Under the pieces are notes generated by a model, which saw only the letters and a list, made by a program, of their open reading frames with translations, was not told the origin of the DNA and did not search any database. A program made the translations under genes and the position numbers. Of a DNA stretch of 64,000 nucleotides, positions 8,057 to 18,625 are shown piece after piece. This DNA comes from Phenylobacterium aquaticum (GTDB taxonomy: Bacteria; Pseudomonadota; Alphaproteobacteria; Caulobacterales; Caulobacteraceae): the NCBI RefSeq assembly GCF_022695515.1, contig NZ_JALDPT010000020.1, forward strand, positions 24,343 through 88,342, given 5' to 3'. The first letter of the stretch is position 1. Each line of letters opens with the position of its first letter.

Positions 8057-8071
8057 CCCCGCGGAGCGGGG
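8057..8071. repeat. Short GC hairpin between convergent genes
   Basis: CCCCGC and GCGGGG pair around a three-base GGA loop, within a CTCTCCCC...GGGGCGAGG context common in dispersed alphaproteobacterial palindromes. It lies between the convergent rubredoxin and carboxylase genes. There is no U-tract, so terminator activity is doubtful. Confidence 0.5.
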
Positions 8072-8083
8072 CGAGGGGGTTCC

Positions 8084-11000
8084 TCACCACACGTCCACAA
8101 AGCTCCGCCGTCCGGGCACGGGCGGCGGACAGCTTTTCAAGCCCCGCATCAGCCAGGCGCGGGTCTCGGCCGGATCGATCACCGCATCGATCTCATTGAC
8201 CTGCGCGACGCTGATCGCCTTGCCGGTCTCGTACATGCGCCCGACCAGCTTCTGGAACAGGGCCTCGCGCGCCGCCGGATCGGCCTCCGCCTCCAGCTCC
8301 TTGCGGTAGCCGAGCCGCACCGCCCCCTCCAGACCCATGGGTCCGAACTCGGCGGTCGGCCAAGCGATGGTGAAGGCCGAGGCCGAGAAGTCGCCGCCGG
8401 TCATGGCCTGAGCGCCAAGGCCGTAGCCCTTCCTCAGCACCACCGCGAACAGTGGGACCGAAAGCCCGGCCGCGGTCACGAACAGCCGCGAACCCCGGCG
8501 GATCGCCGCGGTCTTCTCCGAGTCCGGCCCGACCATGAAGCCGGGCGTGTCGCACAGCGAAACCACCGGAATGCCGAAGGCGTCGCACAGCTGCAGGAAC
8601 CGTCCGCCCTTCTCCGCGCCGGGTGAGTCGATCGCCCCGCCCAGATGGCGCGGATCATTGGCGATCAGGCCCATGGGCCGGCCCTCGATCCGCAGGAAGC
8701 CGGTGATCAGGCCGACCCCATAGCCGCCGCGCAGCTCGATCCACGAGCCGGTGTCGGCCAGGGTCTCGATCACCCGGCGCGCGTCATAGACCCGGACCCG
8801 GTTCTCGGGGATCAGGTGGCGCAGGGTCCGCTGGTCGGCGCAGGTCCAGTCCTTCACCGAACCCTGGAAGATCGACAGCACATGCTTGGCGGCCACCACC
8901 GCCGCCGCCTCGTCCTCGACCAGCAGGTCCAGCGCGCCGTTCTCCCACTGGACCTCGGAAGGGCCGATCTCGTCCGGGGTGAAGACCCCCAGCCCGCCGC
9001 CCTCGATCATGGCCGGACCGCCCAGGCCGATATTGGAATAGCGGGTGGCGATGGTCACGTCGGCGCAGCCGAAGAACACGGCATTGCCGGCGAAGCAGCG
9101 GCCGGAATTGATGGCGATCCGCGGCGCGGTCCCCGACAGCCGCGCAAAGGTCGTGAAGCTGGTGGTGTCCAGCGACGAGGCCGAGAGCCCGCCGACATCG
9201 ACATCCCCCGGCCGCCCGCCGCCCCCCTCGGTGAACCAGATCACCGGCGCCTTCCAATGCTCGGCGAACTCCAGGATCCGGTCGGTCTTCTTGTGATTGA
9301 AGTGGCCCTGGGTCCCGGCCAGCACCGTGAAGTCATAGGCCAGGCCCACACAGCGGGCCTTGTCCTCATCGAACAGCCCGCCGTTCACCTCGCCGACCCC
9401 GGTGATGATGCCGTCGGCCGGGGTGTTGATCTGCAGGTCCTCGACCGAGCGCCGGCGCTTCTGGGCGGCGATGGCCAGCGCCCCGTATTCGTTGAAGCTT
9501 CCGGGATCGAACAGGTCGTCGAGGTTCTCCCGCGCCGTCCGCTGGCCGGTCCGCCGCCGCCGCGCGACGGCGTCGGGGCGGTTCTCGTCGAGGGTCAGGG
9601 CGTAGCGGTTGCGCACCTCCTCCAGGTCCGGCCGGATCAGGTCGAGATCGATGTCCTCGGCCGCCTCGGCCAGTTCGCCGGCGTCGGAGGGGGCGATGAA
9701 GGCCAGGGGCGCGCCGGTCTCCACCACCGCCCCGATCGCCAGCGGCAGGCGGCGCACCACCCCGCCGGCGGCCGCCGTGACCACGTGCTGCATCTTCATG
9801 GCTTCCAGCACGGCGATGGCCTGGCCGGCGCGGACCGTCTCGCCCTCGGCGGCCTCCAGGGCGACCAGGGTGCCGCGCAGGGGAGCCGGGGTGGCGACCG
9901 TGCCCGCGGGCCCGGCCTCGAACACCGGGACGACGGGGCGCGACGTCTCGGCGTCCTCCGCCGGCGTCAGCTCCGCGGCCCGCGCGGCCAGCAGGCCCAG
10001 ATTGGCCTCGATGAACCCGGTCGAGGCCTGGCTGTCGGCCACCTCCGGCCGCTCCAGCAGGGCGCGCAGCAGCGGCAGGCTGGTGTCCGCCCCGGTGATC
10101 ACGAACTCGGCCGCCGCCCGCGCCGCCTTGGCCAGGGCGACCCGCAGATCGTCCGAGGTGCTGTGCACGATCAGCTTGGCGATGAGGGAATCAAAGGCCG
10201 GGCTGGTCGCATAACCGCCCCGGCCATAGCCGTCGACCCGAACCCCTGGACCGGACGGCGGCTCGTAGCGGACCAGGGTTCCGCCCCCGCCGCCGCCCAG
10301 GGTTCCGTCGGCGGACAGGGTCTCGAGATTGACCCGCAGCTGCACCGCATAGCCGCGCGGCTCAGGGACGCCGTCGGCCAGACCCAGCTCGGCGAGCGTG
10401 GCGCCGGCGGCGATCTTCAGCTGAATCTGCACGAGGTCGAGGCCGGTCACTTCCTCCGTCACCGTGTGCTCGACCTGCAGCCTGGGGTTCACCTCCAGGA
10501 AGGCGACGGTCTCGCGATCGTCGGCGTCGAGCAGGAACTCGACCGTCGCCAGGCCCTTCAGCCGGGCGGCATGGGCGAGCGCCAGGGCGGCGGCGGCCAG
10601 GCGGGCGCGGACCTCGTCCGGTACGGCGGGCGCCGGCGCGATCTCGATGATCTTCTGGTGCCGGCGCTGCAGGGAGCATTCCCGGTCATGGAGCGTGACC
10701 GCGGCCTCGCCGTCGCCGACCACCTGCACCTCGATATGGCGGGCGTGGCCGATATAGCGCTCGGCGAACAGCCGGCCGTCGCCGAAGGCCGCCTCGGCCT
10801 CCCGCTCGCAGAGATCGAAGGCCGTGGCGGGATCCTCGCCGGCCGGGACGCGACGCATGCCGCGTCCGCCGCCCCCGGCCACCGCCTTGAGCATCAGGTC
10901 GACCTCGGAGCCCAGGGCGTCCTGGAACGCCCGCACCTCGGCCAGCGTCGCCCCGCCGCCGGTGGCGGCCGCCAGCGGCACGCCCTCCTGTTCGGCCAGC

Positions 11001-11362
11001 TCGCGGGCCCGGGCCTTGTCGCCGAACAGGTCGAGGGTCTCGGGATCAGGCCCCACGAAGATCAGGCCCGCCGCCTGGACCGCACGGGCGAAGGCCGGCG
11101 ATTCCGACAGGAAGCCATAGCCCGGATGCAGGCTGTCGCAGTCGGCGGCGACGGCCGCGGCCACCACGGCGTCGATATCGAGATAGGCCCGCGGCCCCGT
11201 CCCCGGCAGACCCACCTCGACGTCGCCGGCCCCGCGGTGGGGCGAGCCCGCATCGTCCTGCGACCAGCAGGTCACGGAGGCGATCCCCAGCTCGGCCGCC
11301 GCGCGGGCGATGCGGATGGCGATCTCGCCGCGATTGGCGATGAAGAGCTTGCGAAGCGGCAT
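8084..11362 (-). CDS. Single-chain biotin-dependent acyl-CoA carboxylase
   Basis: 1092 residues carrying all three activities in one chain. Residues about 1-450 are a biotin carboxylase (KLFIANRGEIAIRIARAA at the start, ATP-grasp GGGGRGMRRV, then EVNPRLQVEHTVTE). A biotin carrier domain follows with EAMKMQHV, where Lys523 should carry biotin. Residues about 590-1092 are a carboxyltransferase with both subdomains, including GGGGGRPGDVDVGG and TPGFMVGPDSE. Most bacteria split these over two or more subunits. The layout matches the single-chain long-chain acyl-CoA carboxylases described from actinobacteria. Substrate chain length is not readable. It is divergent from the URC operon. Confidence 0.9.
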   Translation of the reverse strand: MPLRKLFIANRGEIAIRIARAAAELGIASVTCWSQDDAGSPHRGAGDVEVGLPGTGPRAYLDIDAVVAAAVAADCDSLHPGYGFLSESPAFARAVQAAGLIFVGPDPETLDLFGDKARARELAEQEGVPLAAATGGGATLAEVRAFQDALGSEVDLMLKAVAGGGGRGMRRVPAGEDPATAFDLCEREAEAAFGDGRLFAERYIGHARHIEVQVVGDGEAAVTLHDRECSLQRRHQKIIEIAPAPAVPDEVRARLAAAALALAHAARLKGLATVEFLLDADDRETVAFLEVNPRLQVEHTVTEEVTGLDLVQIQLKIAAGATLAELGLADGVPEPRGYAVQLRVNLETLSADGTLGGGGGGTLVRYEPPSGPGVRVDGYGRGGYATSPAFDSLIAKLIVHSTSDDLRVALAKAARAAAEFVITGADTSLPLLRALLERPEVADSQASTGFIEANLGLLAARAAELTPAEDAETSRPVVPVFEAGPAGTVATPAPLRGTLVALEAAEGETVRAGQAIAVLEAMKMQHVVTAAAGGVVRRLPLAIGAVVETGAPLAFIAPSDAGELAEAAEDIDLDLIRPDLEEVRNRYALTLDENRPDAVARRRRTGQRTARENLDDLFDPGSFNEYGALAIAAQKRRRSVEDLQINTPADGIITGVGEVNGGLFDEDKARCVGLAYDFTVLAGTQGHFNHKKTDRILEFAEHWKAPVIWFTEGGGGRPGDVDVGGLSASSLDTTSFTTFARLSGTAPRIAINSGRCFAGNAVFFGCADVTIATRYSNIGLGGPAMIEGGGLGVFTPDEIGPSEVQWENGALDLLVEDEAAAVVAAKHVLSIFQGSVKDWTCADQRTLRHLIPENRVRVYDARRVIETLADTGSWIELRGGYGVGLITGFLRIEGRPMGLIANDPRHLGGAIDSPGAEKGGRFLQLCDAFGIPVVSLCDTPGFMVGPDSEKTAAIRRGSRLFVTAAGLSVPLFAVVLRKGYGLGAQAMTGGDFSASAFTIAWPTAEFGPMGLEGAVRLGYRKELEAEADPAAREALFQKLVGRMYETGKAISVAQVNEIDAVIDPAETRAWLMRGLKSCPPPVPGRRSFVDVW

Positions 11363-11492
11363 GGAGCGTTCCCGGGCGTGGTCTTGTTTTTTCCAACTAG
11401 ACCTTGGCTCGGCGGCCCGGGGAAGCGGTCATTTACCCTGCTCGAGCAGTCCTCTTGCCAATTCAGAAGCTTAGGCGCACAGTTTCCGCCCA

Positions 11493-11536
11493 AGGGCTCC
11501 TCGCCGGCGGAACGGTGAGGGGCCCTTTTCATTTTC
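11493..11536 (+). terminator. Terminator-like hairpin in the leader of the uracil operon (candidate attenuator)
   Basis: AGGGCTCCTC (11493-11502) pairs with GAGGGGCCCT (11517-11526) as ten pairs including one G-U, with a 14-base loop, followed at once by TTTTCATTTT. This has the form of an intrinsic terminator but sits 34 bases before the first gene of the URC operon, and no plus-strand gene ends here. A second stem, CTTAGGCG with CGCCCAAG (about 11470-11494, one mismatch), touches its left arm, which suggests alternative folding. Regulation is inferred. Confidence 0.5.
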
Positions 11537-11569
11537 GGGCCGCTTCCGACGCGCGCCGCGAGGACGAGC

Positions 11570-12820
<1,251 letters not shown>

Positions 12821-12821
12821 C

Positions 12822-14036
12822 CTGCAAGCCGCCCGAAGCCTGCTGACCGCCGCCGCCGTGCGAGAGCGCGGCCACGAGATGCTGCGCCTGGCGCTCGCCG
12901 GCGCCCTGCCCGACTGGCGGGTCGAGCTCGCGCGGCTCGAACCCCTGGCCGACCTGACCGCCGCCGTGATCCGCGGGCGCTATCCCGATCTGGCCGTGCC
13001 CTTCCACGCCCGCTGGCGCCACTTCGTGGTCAGGGGCCAGGACCTGTGGGCGGAGATGGACGCCCGCACCGACTGGACAGACCGGGCCGAGCGGGCCCGG
13101 GCCGCCTTCGATCTCGCCATCACCTCGGTGCTGCTGGACGCGGGCGCCGGCATGGCCTGGCGCTATCACGACGCGGCGACTGACAGCGTCTCGGCCCGCT
13201 CCGAGGGCCTGGCCGTGGCCTCCTTCCGGCTGTTCGAGTCCGGGGCCTTCTCCGGCGATGTCGAACCCCTGCAGGCAGACGCCCTGGCGGAGCTGTCGAC
13301 CCACACCCTGGCCGCCGGCTTCCAGGTCAGCGACGTCAATCCCCTGGTGGGGTTGGAGGGCCGCGCCGCCCTGCTGCGCCGGCTGGGAGAGCAGACCCTG
13401 GCCCGGCCCGACCTGTTCGGCCTGAAATCCGCGCCCCGGCCCGGCGGGCTCTATGACCTGCTGGCCGGCCGCGCCGTGGACGGACGATTGCCGGCGACCG
13501 CCATACTGGAGGCCCTGCTGGAAGGACTGGGGCCGATCTGGTCCGGCCGGCTGACGGTGATGGGCCTGCCGATGGGCGACACCTGGCGCCATCCGGCGAT
13601 CATCCGGCCCGACTCCACCGACGGGCTCGTGCCCCTGCACAAGCTCAGCCAGTGGCTGGCCTACAGCCTGATCGAGCCGCTGGAGGCGGCCGGGATCACG
13701 GTGACCGACATCGACGGCCTGACCGGCCTGGCCGAATACCGCAATGGCGGTCTGTTCCTCGACGGGGGCGTGCTGGTCGCGGTCGATCCCGTGGCCGCCG
13801 CCCTGCCGCTGGAGGTCTCCGATCCCCTGGTGGTCGGCTGGCGGGCCATGACCGTGGCCCTGCTGGACGAGATCGCGCCCATGGTGCGCGAGCGCCTGGG
13901 GGTGACGGCGCAGGCCTTTCCCCTCGCCTGCGTGCTGGAGGGCGGCACCTGGGCCGCCGGCCGCCGGCTCGCCGCCGAGCGCCGCGCCGACGGCGGCCCG
14001 CCCCTGGCCATCCTCAGCGACGGCGCCGTTTTCTAG
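12822..14036 (+). CDS. urc4: DUF1688 / URC4 family protein
   Basis: About 404 residues from a proposed CTG start at 12822. The conserved core includes [45 protein letters not shown] and [15 protein letters not shown], all typical of DUF1688. The conserved region already includes [17 protein letters not shown], which lies before the first GTG at 12858, and AAGGA sits eight bases before the CTG, overlapping the end of urc1. URC4 is required for uracil breakdown by the URC pathway, but its chemistry is not settled. The upp gene follows after eight bases with TAGGAG over this stop codon. Confidence 0.85.
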   Translation: MQAARSLLTAAAVRERGHEMLRLALAGALPDWRVELARLEPLADLTAAVIRGRYPDLAVPFHARWRHFVVRGQDLWAEMDARTDWTDRAERARAAFDLAITSVLLDAGAGMAWRYHDAATDSVSARSEGLAVASFRLFESGAFSGDVEPLQADALAELSTHTLAAGFQVSDVNPLVGLEGRAALLRRLGEQTLARPDLFGLKSAPRPGGLYDLLAGRAVDGRLPATAILEALLEGLGPIWSGRLTVMGLPMGDTWRHPAIIRPDSTDGLVPLHKLSQWLAYSLIEPLEAAGITVTDIDGLTGLAEYRNGGLFLDGGVLVAVDPVAAALPLEVSDPLVVGWRAMTVALLDEIAPMVRERLGVTAQAFPLACVLEGGTWAAGRRLAAERRADGGPPLAILSDGAVF

Positions 14037-14044
14037 GAGTGCGC

Positions 14045-14674
14045 ATGAAGAACGTGACCGTGGTCGACCATCCCCTGGTGCAGCACAAGCTGACCCGCCT
14101 GCGCGACCGGGAGACCTCGACCAAGACCTTCCGTGAGCTGACGCGGGAGATCTCGACCCTGCTCGCCTATGAGGTCACCCGCGACCTGCCCCTGACCCAC
14201 AAGATGATCGTGACGCCCATGGAATCGATGGGCAGTCCCGAGATCGCCGGCAAGAAGCTGGTCTTCGCCCCCATCCTGCGGGCCGGGGAAGGCATGCTGG
14301 AGGGGATGCTGATCCTCGCCCCCTCCGCCCGTGTCGCCCATATCGGCCTCTATCGCGACCCGGCGACCATGGTGGCGGTGGAATATTATCTGAAGGCGCC
14401 CGAGACGCTCGCCGAGCGCACGGTCATCGTCATGAACCCCCTGCTCGCCACCGGCGGCACGGCCAGCGCGGCGGTGGAGCGGCTGAAGGAATCCGGCGCC
14501 GCCGACCTGAAGTTCGTCTGCATCCTGGCCGCCCCCGAAGGCCTGGCCCGCTTCACCGCCGAACACCCCGACGTGCCGGTCTGGACCGCGGGCATCGACC
14601 GCGAACTGGACGCGCGAGGCTACATCCTGCCGGGCCTCGGCGACGCCGGCGACCGGCTCTACGGCACGCGGTAG
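14045..14674 (+). CDS. upp: Uracil phosphoribosyltransferase
   Basis: 209 residues, standard length. It joins uracil to PRPP to make UMP. The sequence has the type I PRTase fold with [15 protein letters not shown] at the N-terminus, [10 protein letters not shown], the PRPP loop region ([14 protein letters not shown]) and the uracil-binding C-terminal [21 protein letters not shown]. As last gene of the URC operon it probably supplies the UMP that the other two proteins act on, rather than simple salvage. Start at 14045 is supported by AGGAG overlapping the previous stop. Confidence 0.95.
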   Translation: MKNVTVVDHPLVQHKLTRLRDRETSTKTFRELTREISTLLAYEVTRDLPLTHKMIVTPMESMGSPEIAGKKLVFAPILRAGEGMLEGMLILAPSARVAHIGLYRDPATMVAVEYYLKAPETLAERTVIVMNPLLATGGTASAAVERLKESGAADLKFVCILAAPEGLARFTAEHPDVPVWTAGIDRELDARGYILPGLGDAGDRLYGTR

Positions 14675-14692
14675 CAGACGCCCCCTCCGCTC

Positions 14693-14712
14693 ATCCCCGC
14701 GAAGGCGGGGAT
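14693..14712. repeat. Dispersed-type palindrome, ATCCCCGC-GAAG-GCGGGGAT
   Basis: A perfect eight-base-pair stem with a GAAG loop, 18 bases after upp, in the context CTC-ATCCCCGC...GGGGAT-CC. This short palindrome is common between genes in alphaproteobacteria. It lacks a U-tract on either strand, so it is better read as a repeat than as a terminator. Confidence 0.6.
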
Positions 14713-14757
14713 CCAAGCGGCGGCGCGGCGCGCCGGCCTTGCCGGACCGACCGTGGA

Positions 14758-16826
14758 TCAGCTGGCCCCGGCGACCTTGGCCGCCTCGGTCTTGCAGTCA
14801 TAGCTGAGGTCCGGCAGACGGCAGACATCGGGCCAGACGCCGGACGCCCGCCAATAGGCCACCAGTCCCAGCTCATTCGCCAGACGCATGGCCCGCGGAT
14901 CCCGCCACATCGCCTCGGCGGGCGGATTGAACAGCACGACGGTCGAGCCGTCGGTGGTCCCGCGCAGCCGATGGGCCGCCGCGAAGGTCGTGTCGAGATC
15001 TCCAAGGCGGGCCAGGAGCAACATGGCGTCGACCTGAACGATGCTCCGCTGGGCGAAGGCCAGCCGGACCAGGGCGGCGTGGGCGGCCGGCGTCAGGGCC
15101 GCGCCCTTCAGGGGCAGATTGGCGCTCAGGGTCCGCCAGTCGGCGATCTCGGCGGGGGTCATGCGCGACCCCTTGGCGGGCAGGTCGGCGGCGAGCGCCC
15201 GGGCCTCGGCGATCCGGCCCGACCAGAGCAGGGTGCGCATCGACACCCGCCAGGAGCCGGCATAGGTCGGAAACCGCGCCACGGTCGCCGCGGTCAGGGC
15301 CTCCGCCTGGCGATCCCGTCCCATGCCGCTCCAGGCATAGGCGAGGCCCGAATTGATCAGCGGCGAGATGGGGTCGAGCGCCCAGGCCCGCTCCCGCTCG
15401 GCCGTCGATTCCTCCACCCGACCGGTCTCCACGAGCAGATCGGCGAGGGCGGAATGCAGTTCAGGATCGACGGGAGCGGCGGCGAGCCCCTTCCGCAACA
15501 GGCGCTCCCGCGTCAGCCATTCATGGTGCGGGATCATGCGGGCCTGGGCGGCGAATGCGACCCCGTCCCGGGGATTGAGCTCGAGGGCGCGCTGGGCGGC
15601 CCTGCGGCCTTCGGCCAACAGCGTCGCGGCCTCGGCCGGTGGAACGCCGCGCTCGGCGATGTAGGAATCGACCAGGGCGAGACCCGAATAGGCGCGCGAG
15701 AAGGTCGGCGCCTCGGCGGTCAGCCTCTTGAACTGCTGGCGCCACAGGACGAGCTCCGGGCGGTCCTGCCGCCGAAGCCCGGCGCAGGCCGAAAGATAGG
15801 TGCTCAGGGCCTCGGTCGGCAGGCTCGCGACGCCCGACTGGCCGGCGCAGCGCACGACGTCGCTGACCTGGGCGGCGATGCGCTGGCGCAGGCTCGTCCG
15901 GTCGCCAGGGTCATCGACATTGAGCGACCAGAGGCTGCGACTGGCGCGCGCCGAATCCAGAATGAGCCCGACGTGCAAACCCGGTCCGTCGGCCCGGATG
16001 GCGCCGCTGAGCAGCAGGCCCGCACCCAGACGGCGCGCCCGATCCTCCGCGCGCGCGCCGCTGAACCCTTCAAAGGCGGCGGGTGCGATCAGGTCGCCTT
16101 GATTGGCAGGACCTGGGCCTGGATGTCGTCCTGCAGACCGCGGGCGAAGGCCGCGGCGCCCGGGTCTCCCCCCGCGTCGAAGGCGAGCAGCGCCAGCCGG
16201 GCGGGATGGGAGGAGCCCCTCCAGACCGCCATGGAGAGCAGCACCGCCAGCACCGCCAGGATCGCGAGCCCGCCCCATCGCAGAAGCCGGGGCGACAGCC
16301 GGGGTCGGGCCGGACCCGAGGCCGGGTCGGCGAAGCCGAAGACTTCGATCCGCTCGCTCATCTTGTCGAGGGCGATCAGCCCCCGGGCCCGAAGCCGCGC
16401 CGCCCGGTCGCCGCGCAGGGCCCGCCGGGCGTCGGCTGAAAACAGCGGGGCGTTGGGCGAAGCCTTCGCCTGGATCCGGGCGGCGACATTGACGCCATGG
16501 CCCAGCAGATCGCCATCCGGCGCTTGCCGCACCTCGCCCAGGTGAACCCCGATCCGGACCGCGGCCGGGGCCTGGGCGGCCAGGGCCTCGGCCAGGTCGA
16601 AGGCTCCGGACGCTGTCGGGAACTCCAGCATGAAGCCGTCGCCCGCGCTGTTGAACACCCGCCCGCCATGGTCCGCGGCGAGGCGGGCGATCAGGGTGCG
16701 CAGCCTGTCGAGGTCACCGAGGGCGCCGGTCTCGTCGGCCTCAACCCGCGCCGAGTACCCGACCATGTCGATGGCGACGATCACCGCAAGCTTTCGGCCC
16801 TGCAGATCCGGAGACGTCGGCGCCAT
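14758..16826 (-). pseudogene. Class III adenylate/guanylate cyclase with TPR tail, broken by a one-base frameshift
   Basis: The 5' part (to 16089) encodes a cyclase domain with AIDMVGYS and GDGFML carrying the metal Asp residues and GVNVAARIQAK carrying the Asn-Arg pair, then one membrane helix (LAILAVLAVLLSMAVW), then LLAFDAGGDPGAAAFARGLQDDI, the TolB-like start of the usual C-terminal module. It stops after VLPIKAT. The rest of that module and at least five TPR-like helices continue in another frame. Adding one base near 16106 restores ...QDDIQAQVLANQGDLIAP and a 689-residue protein. The gene follows the Crp-type regulator; a TTG at 16904 overlapping that stop is an alternative start. Confidence 0.75.
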
Positions 16827-16900
16827 GTCAGAGACCACGTCGATCGCTCCATCGTTATTCGCCCACCCTATCACGGCGGGGCGAGCTTTGGGCGTCGCCG

Positions 16901-17584
16901 TCAAGTTCCCGCCACGGCCCGAAGCCTCTGGGTCGACAGGATGCGCACCCCGGAACGGTCCAGACGCAGGAGGCCCTCCCCGACCCAGGCGTGGAGCTTG
17001 CGATTGACCTTCTCGCGCGAGGCGCCGACCCGCCGGGCCAGCTCCGTCTGGGTCACCGCCACCAGTCCCTCTCCCGTCGCGGCCTCCAGGAGGGCGCGCG
17101 CCAGCCGGCCGCCCAGGTCCAGGACCTGTCGCGCTTCGAGGTCACCGTCCACCTGCCGAAGGCGAAGGCTCAATCCGGCGATCAGGGCCAGGGCCGCCTC
17201 GGGATGATCGGCCAGGACCTCGAGGAAGGCTTGGCGGCTGACCTTCAGCGCGCGGCAGGCGCGCAGCGCGGTCAGATCCGCGGATCGGGCGCCGCCGTCC
17301 AGCACCGCCATCTCGCCCACGATTTCCCCGGGGCCCAGGGCTGCGATCACCGTCTCTGCGCCCCCCGCCGACAGGGTCCGCACCTCGATCGCGCCCTGGA
17401 GGATCAGATAGGCCGCGTCCCCGGGATCGCCCTGGCGCGCGAGGTCCTGGCCCGGCTCAAGCGTGACCACCGTCCCGCCTGTTGCGAGTCGAAGCAGGCT
17501 CGGAGGGTCGAGAACCCCGAACACCGGACTTTGGGCGAGCGCACGGGCGACGTCTTCGGGCCTGGCGAACGGGACTGAAACCAT
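16901..17584 (-). CDS. Crp/Fnr family transcriptional regulator
   Basis: 227 residues. An N-terminal cyclic-nucleotide-binding-like beta roll (LEPGQDLARQGDPGDAAYLILQGAIEV ... LGPGEIVGEMAVLDGGARSADL, residues 40-120) and a long dimer helix lead to a winged helix (TQTELARRVGASREKVNRKLHAW). GEMAVLDGGARSA resembles the phosphate-binding cassette of cAMP receptors, where Arg and Ser contact the phosphate, so nucleotide sensing is plausible. There are no Fnr-type iron-sulfur Cys residues. The ATG at 17584 is the first good start. The adjacent cyclase gene downstream suggests a producer-sensor pair. Confidence 0.87.
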   Translation of the reverse strand: MVSVPFARPEDVARALAQSPVFGVLDPPSLLRLATGGTVVTLEPGQDLARQGDPGDAAYLILQGAIEVRTLSAGGAETVIAALGPGEIVGEMAVLDGGARSADLTALRACRALKVSRQAFLEVLADHPEAALALIAGLSLRLRQVDGDLEARQVLDLGGRLARALLEAATGEGLVAVTQTELARRVGASREKVNRKLHAWVGEGLLRLDRSGVRILSTQRLRAVAGT

Positions 17585-17676
17585 GACGAGACCCCAGGCG
17601 CGACGAGACCCCGGCCTGGCGAGGCGAGGGCCCGCCGGGGCGGCTGTTGACGCCGCCAGACCCTGGCGCTCGGCGT

Positions 17677-17991
17677 TCAACGCGAAGTCTGGGCGAATTC
17701 CCGGCGCGCCGCCAGGGTCGCCGCGCGCTGAGCCTGGACCTGGGCGACCATGGACTGGGCGACATCGCGACGACAGGCGGCGATCGTGCCGCCCACGGGA
17801 TTGGCGCGGCAATAGGCGTCGGCCTGAGCCTGGATGCGCTGCTGGAGGTTCCCATAGGCCGCGACGCTCGCGAGGTCGGAGGCGGCGTAGGCGACCCGCG
17901 CCCGGTCCTACCGATCCTGGGATTGGGCGTGGGCGGCCGCGGCGCCGGACGCGACGACAAGGGCGAGGGCGGCGATAAAGAGGCGTTGCAT
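17677..17991 (-). pseudogene. UrcA family protein gene with an in-frame TAG
   Basis: A 105-codon frame starting at the ATG at 17991 gives a signal peptide (MQRLFIAALALVVASGAAAAHAQ), then codon 28 is TAG (17908-17910), and the same frame runs on as DRARVAYAASDLASVAAYGNLQQRI to AYCRANPVGGTIAACRRDVA, the core with two Cys typical of UrcA family exported proteins of Caulobacterales and Sphingomonadales. No start codon follows the stop, so the mature part cannot be made unless the stop is an error or is read through. A CAG to TAG change is the simplest explanation. UrcA function is unknown. Confidence 0.7.
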
Positions 17992-18094
17992 GACGAGGGC
18001 TCGCTGAGAGGACGGCGCGGATTGCGCTGGCCCTTCGTCTAGGCCCGGGAGGGGGTGCCGGGGTGTGACCGCGGTCACACCCCGGACGCCCGCC

Positions 18095-18625
18095 CTATTC
18101 CGGCAACCGCGCCTCGTACTCCGCCTTGAGCTCGCTCCAGTGGCGCCAGAACGGCCCCGGCTCGCGGTTCGACAGGCGGTCGGCCAGGAGGTCGAGGTGG
18201 GCGTGCCAGCCGGCGCTGACATTGAGCAGGGCGCTGCGTTCGATCAGGCGGCGGTGGGTGACGGTGAGCAGGATCTCCGCCCCCTGCGGCTCCAGCTCGA
18301 AGGTCACCTCGCCCTCGCCCCAGGTGAAGGCCAGCAGGCGCGGCGGATCGAGGCGGGTGATCCGGCTTTCCATGCTGTGCTCGGCGCGCATGCCCTCGGG
18401 CCGCTCCTCCTCGTGCGGGGTGAGTTCGCTGTTGCGCCAGGTCAGCTCGACATGGCCGCCGGCCTTCAGCTCCATGGGCCCGGAGGCCAGCCATTGGCGG
18501 CGCAGGTCGCTCTCGGTCAGATAGGCCCAGACCCGCTCGATCGGGCCGGGCAGCAGCCGCTGCATCCGCACCGTCGTCGTCTCGGTGCGCACGCCATAGG
18601 GGCTCAGGGTCGCAAGGTCACTCAT
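18095..18625 (-). CDS. SRPBCC / AHSA1-like ligand-binding protein
   Basis: 176 residues of the START-like SRPBCC fold: MQRLLPGPIERVWAYLTESDLRRQWL near the N-terminus, a central strand series (LLAFTWGEGEVTFEL) and a C-terminal long helix (HLDLLADRLSN). Such proteins bind hydrophobic ligands and commonly pair with an ArsR-type regulator. Here the ArsR gene lies directly upstream and overlaps by eight bases. AAAGGAGACGG lies just before the ATG at 18625. The ligand is unknown. Confidence 0.85.
   Translation of the reverse strand: MSDLATLSPYGVRTETTTVRMQRLLPGPIERVWAYLTESDLRRQWLASGPMELKAGGHVELTWRNSELTPHEEERPEGMRAEHSMESRITRLDPPRLLAFTWGEGEVTFELEPQGAEILLTVTHRRLIERSALLNVSAGWHAHLDLLADRLSNREPGPFWRHWSELKAEYEARLPE

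Noticed and set aside
8645..11518. A 957-codon open frame on the plus strand across the carboxylase gene.
   Set aside because: It is antisense to a gene with clear biotin carboxylase, biotin and carboxyltransferase motifs; it has low-complexity His/Gly/Arg-rich translation and no family resemblance. GC-rich DNA gives such frames by chance.
14693..14712. Intrinsic terminator after upp.
   Set aside because: The stem is strong but no U-tract follows, and the element matches a common dispersed palindrome.
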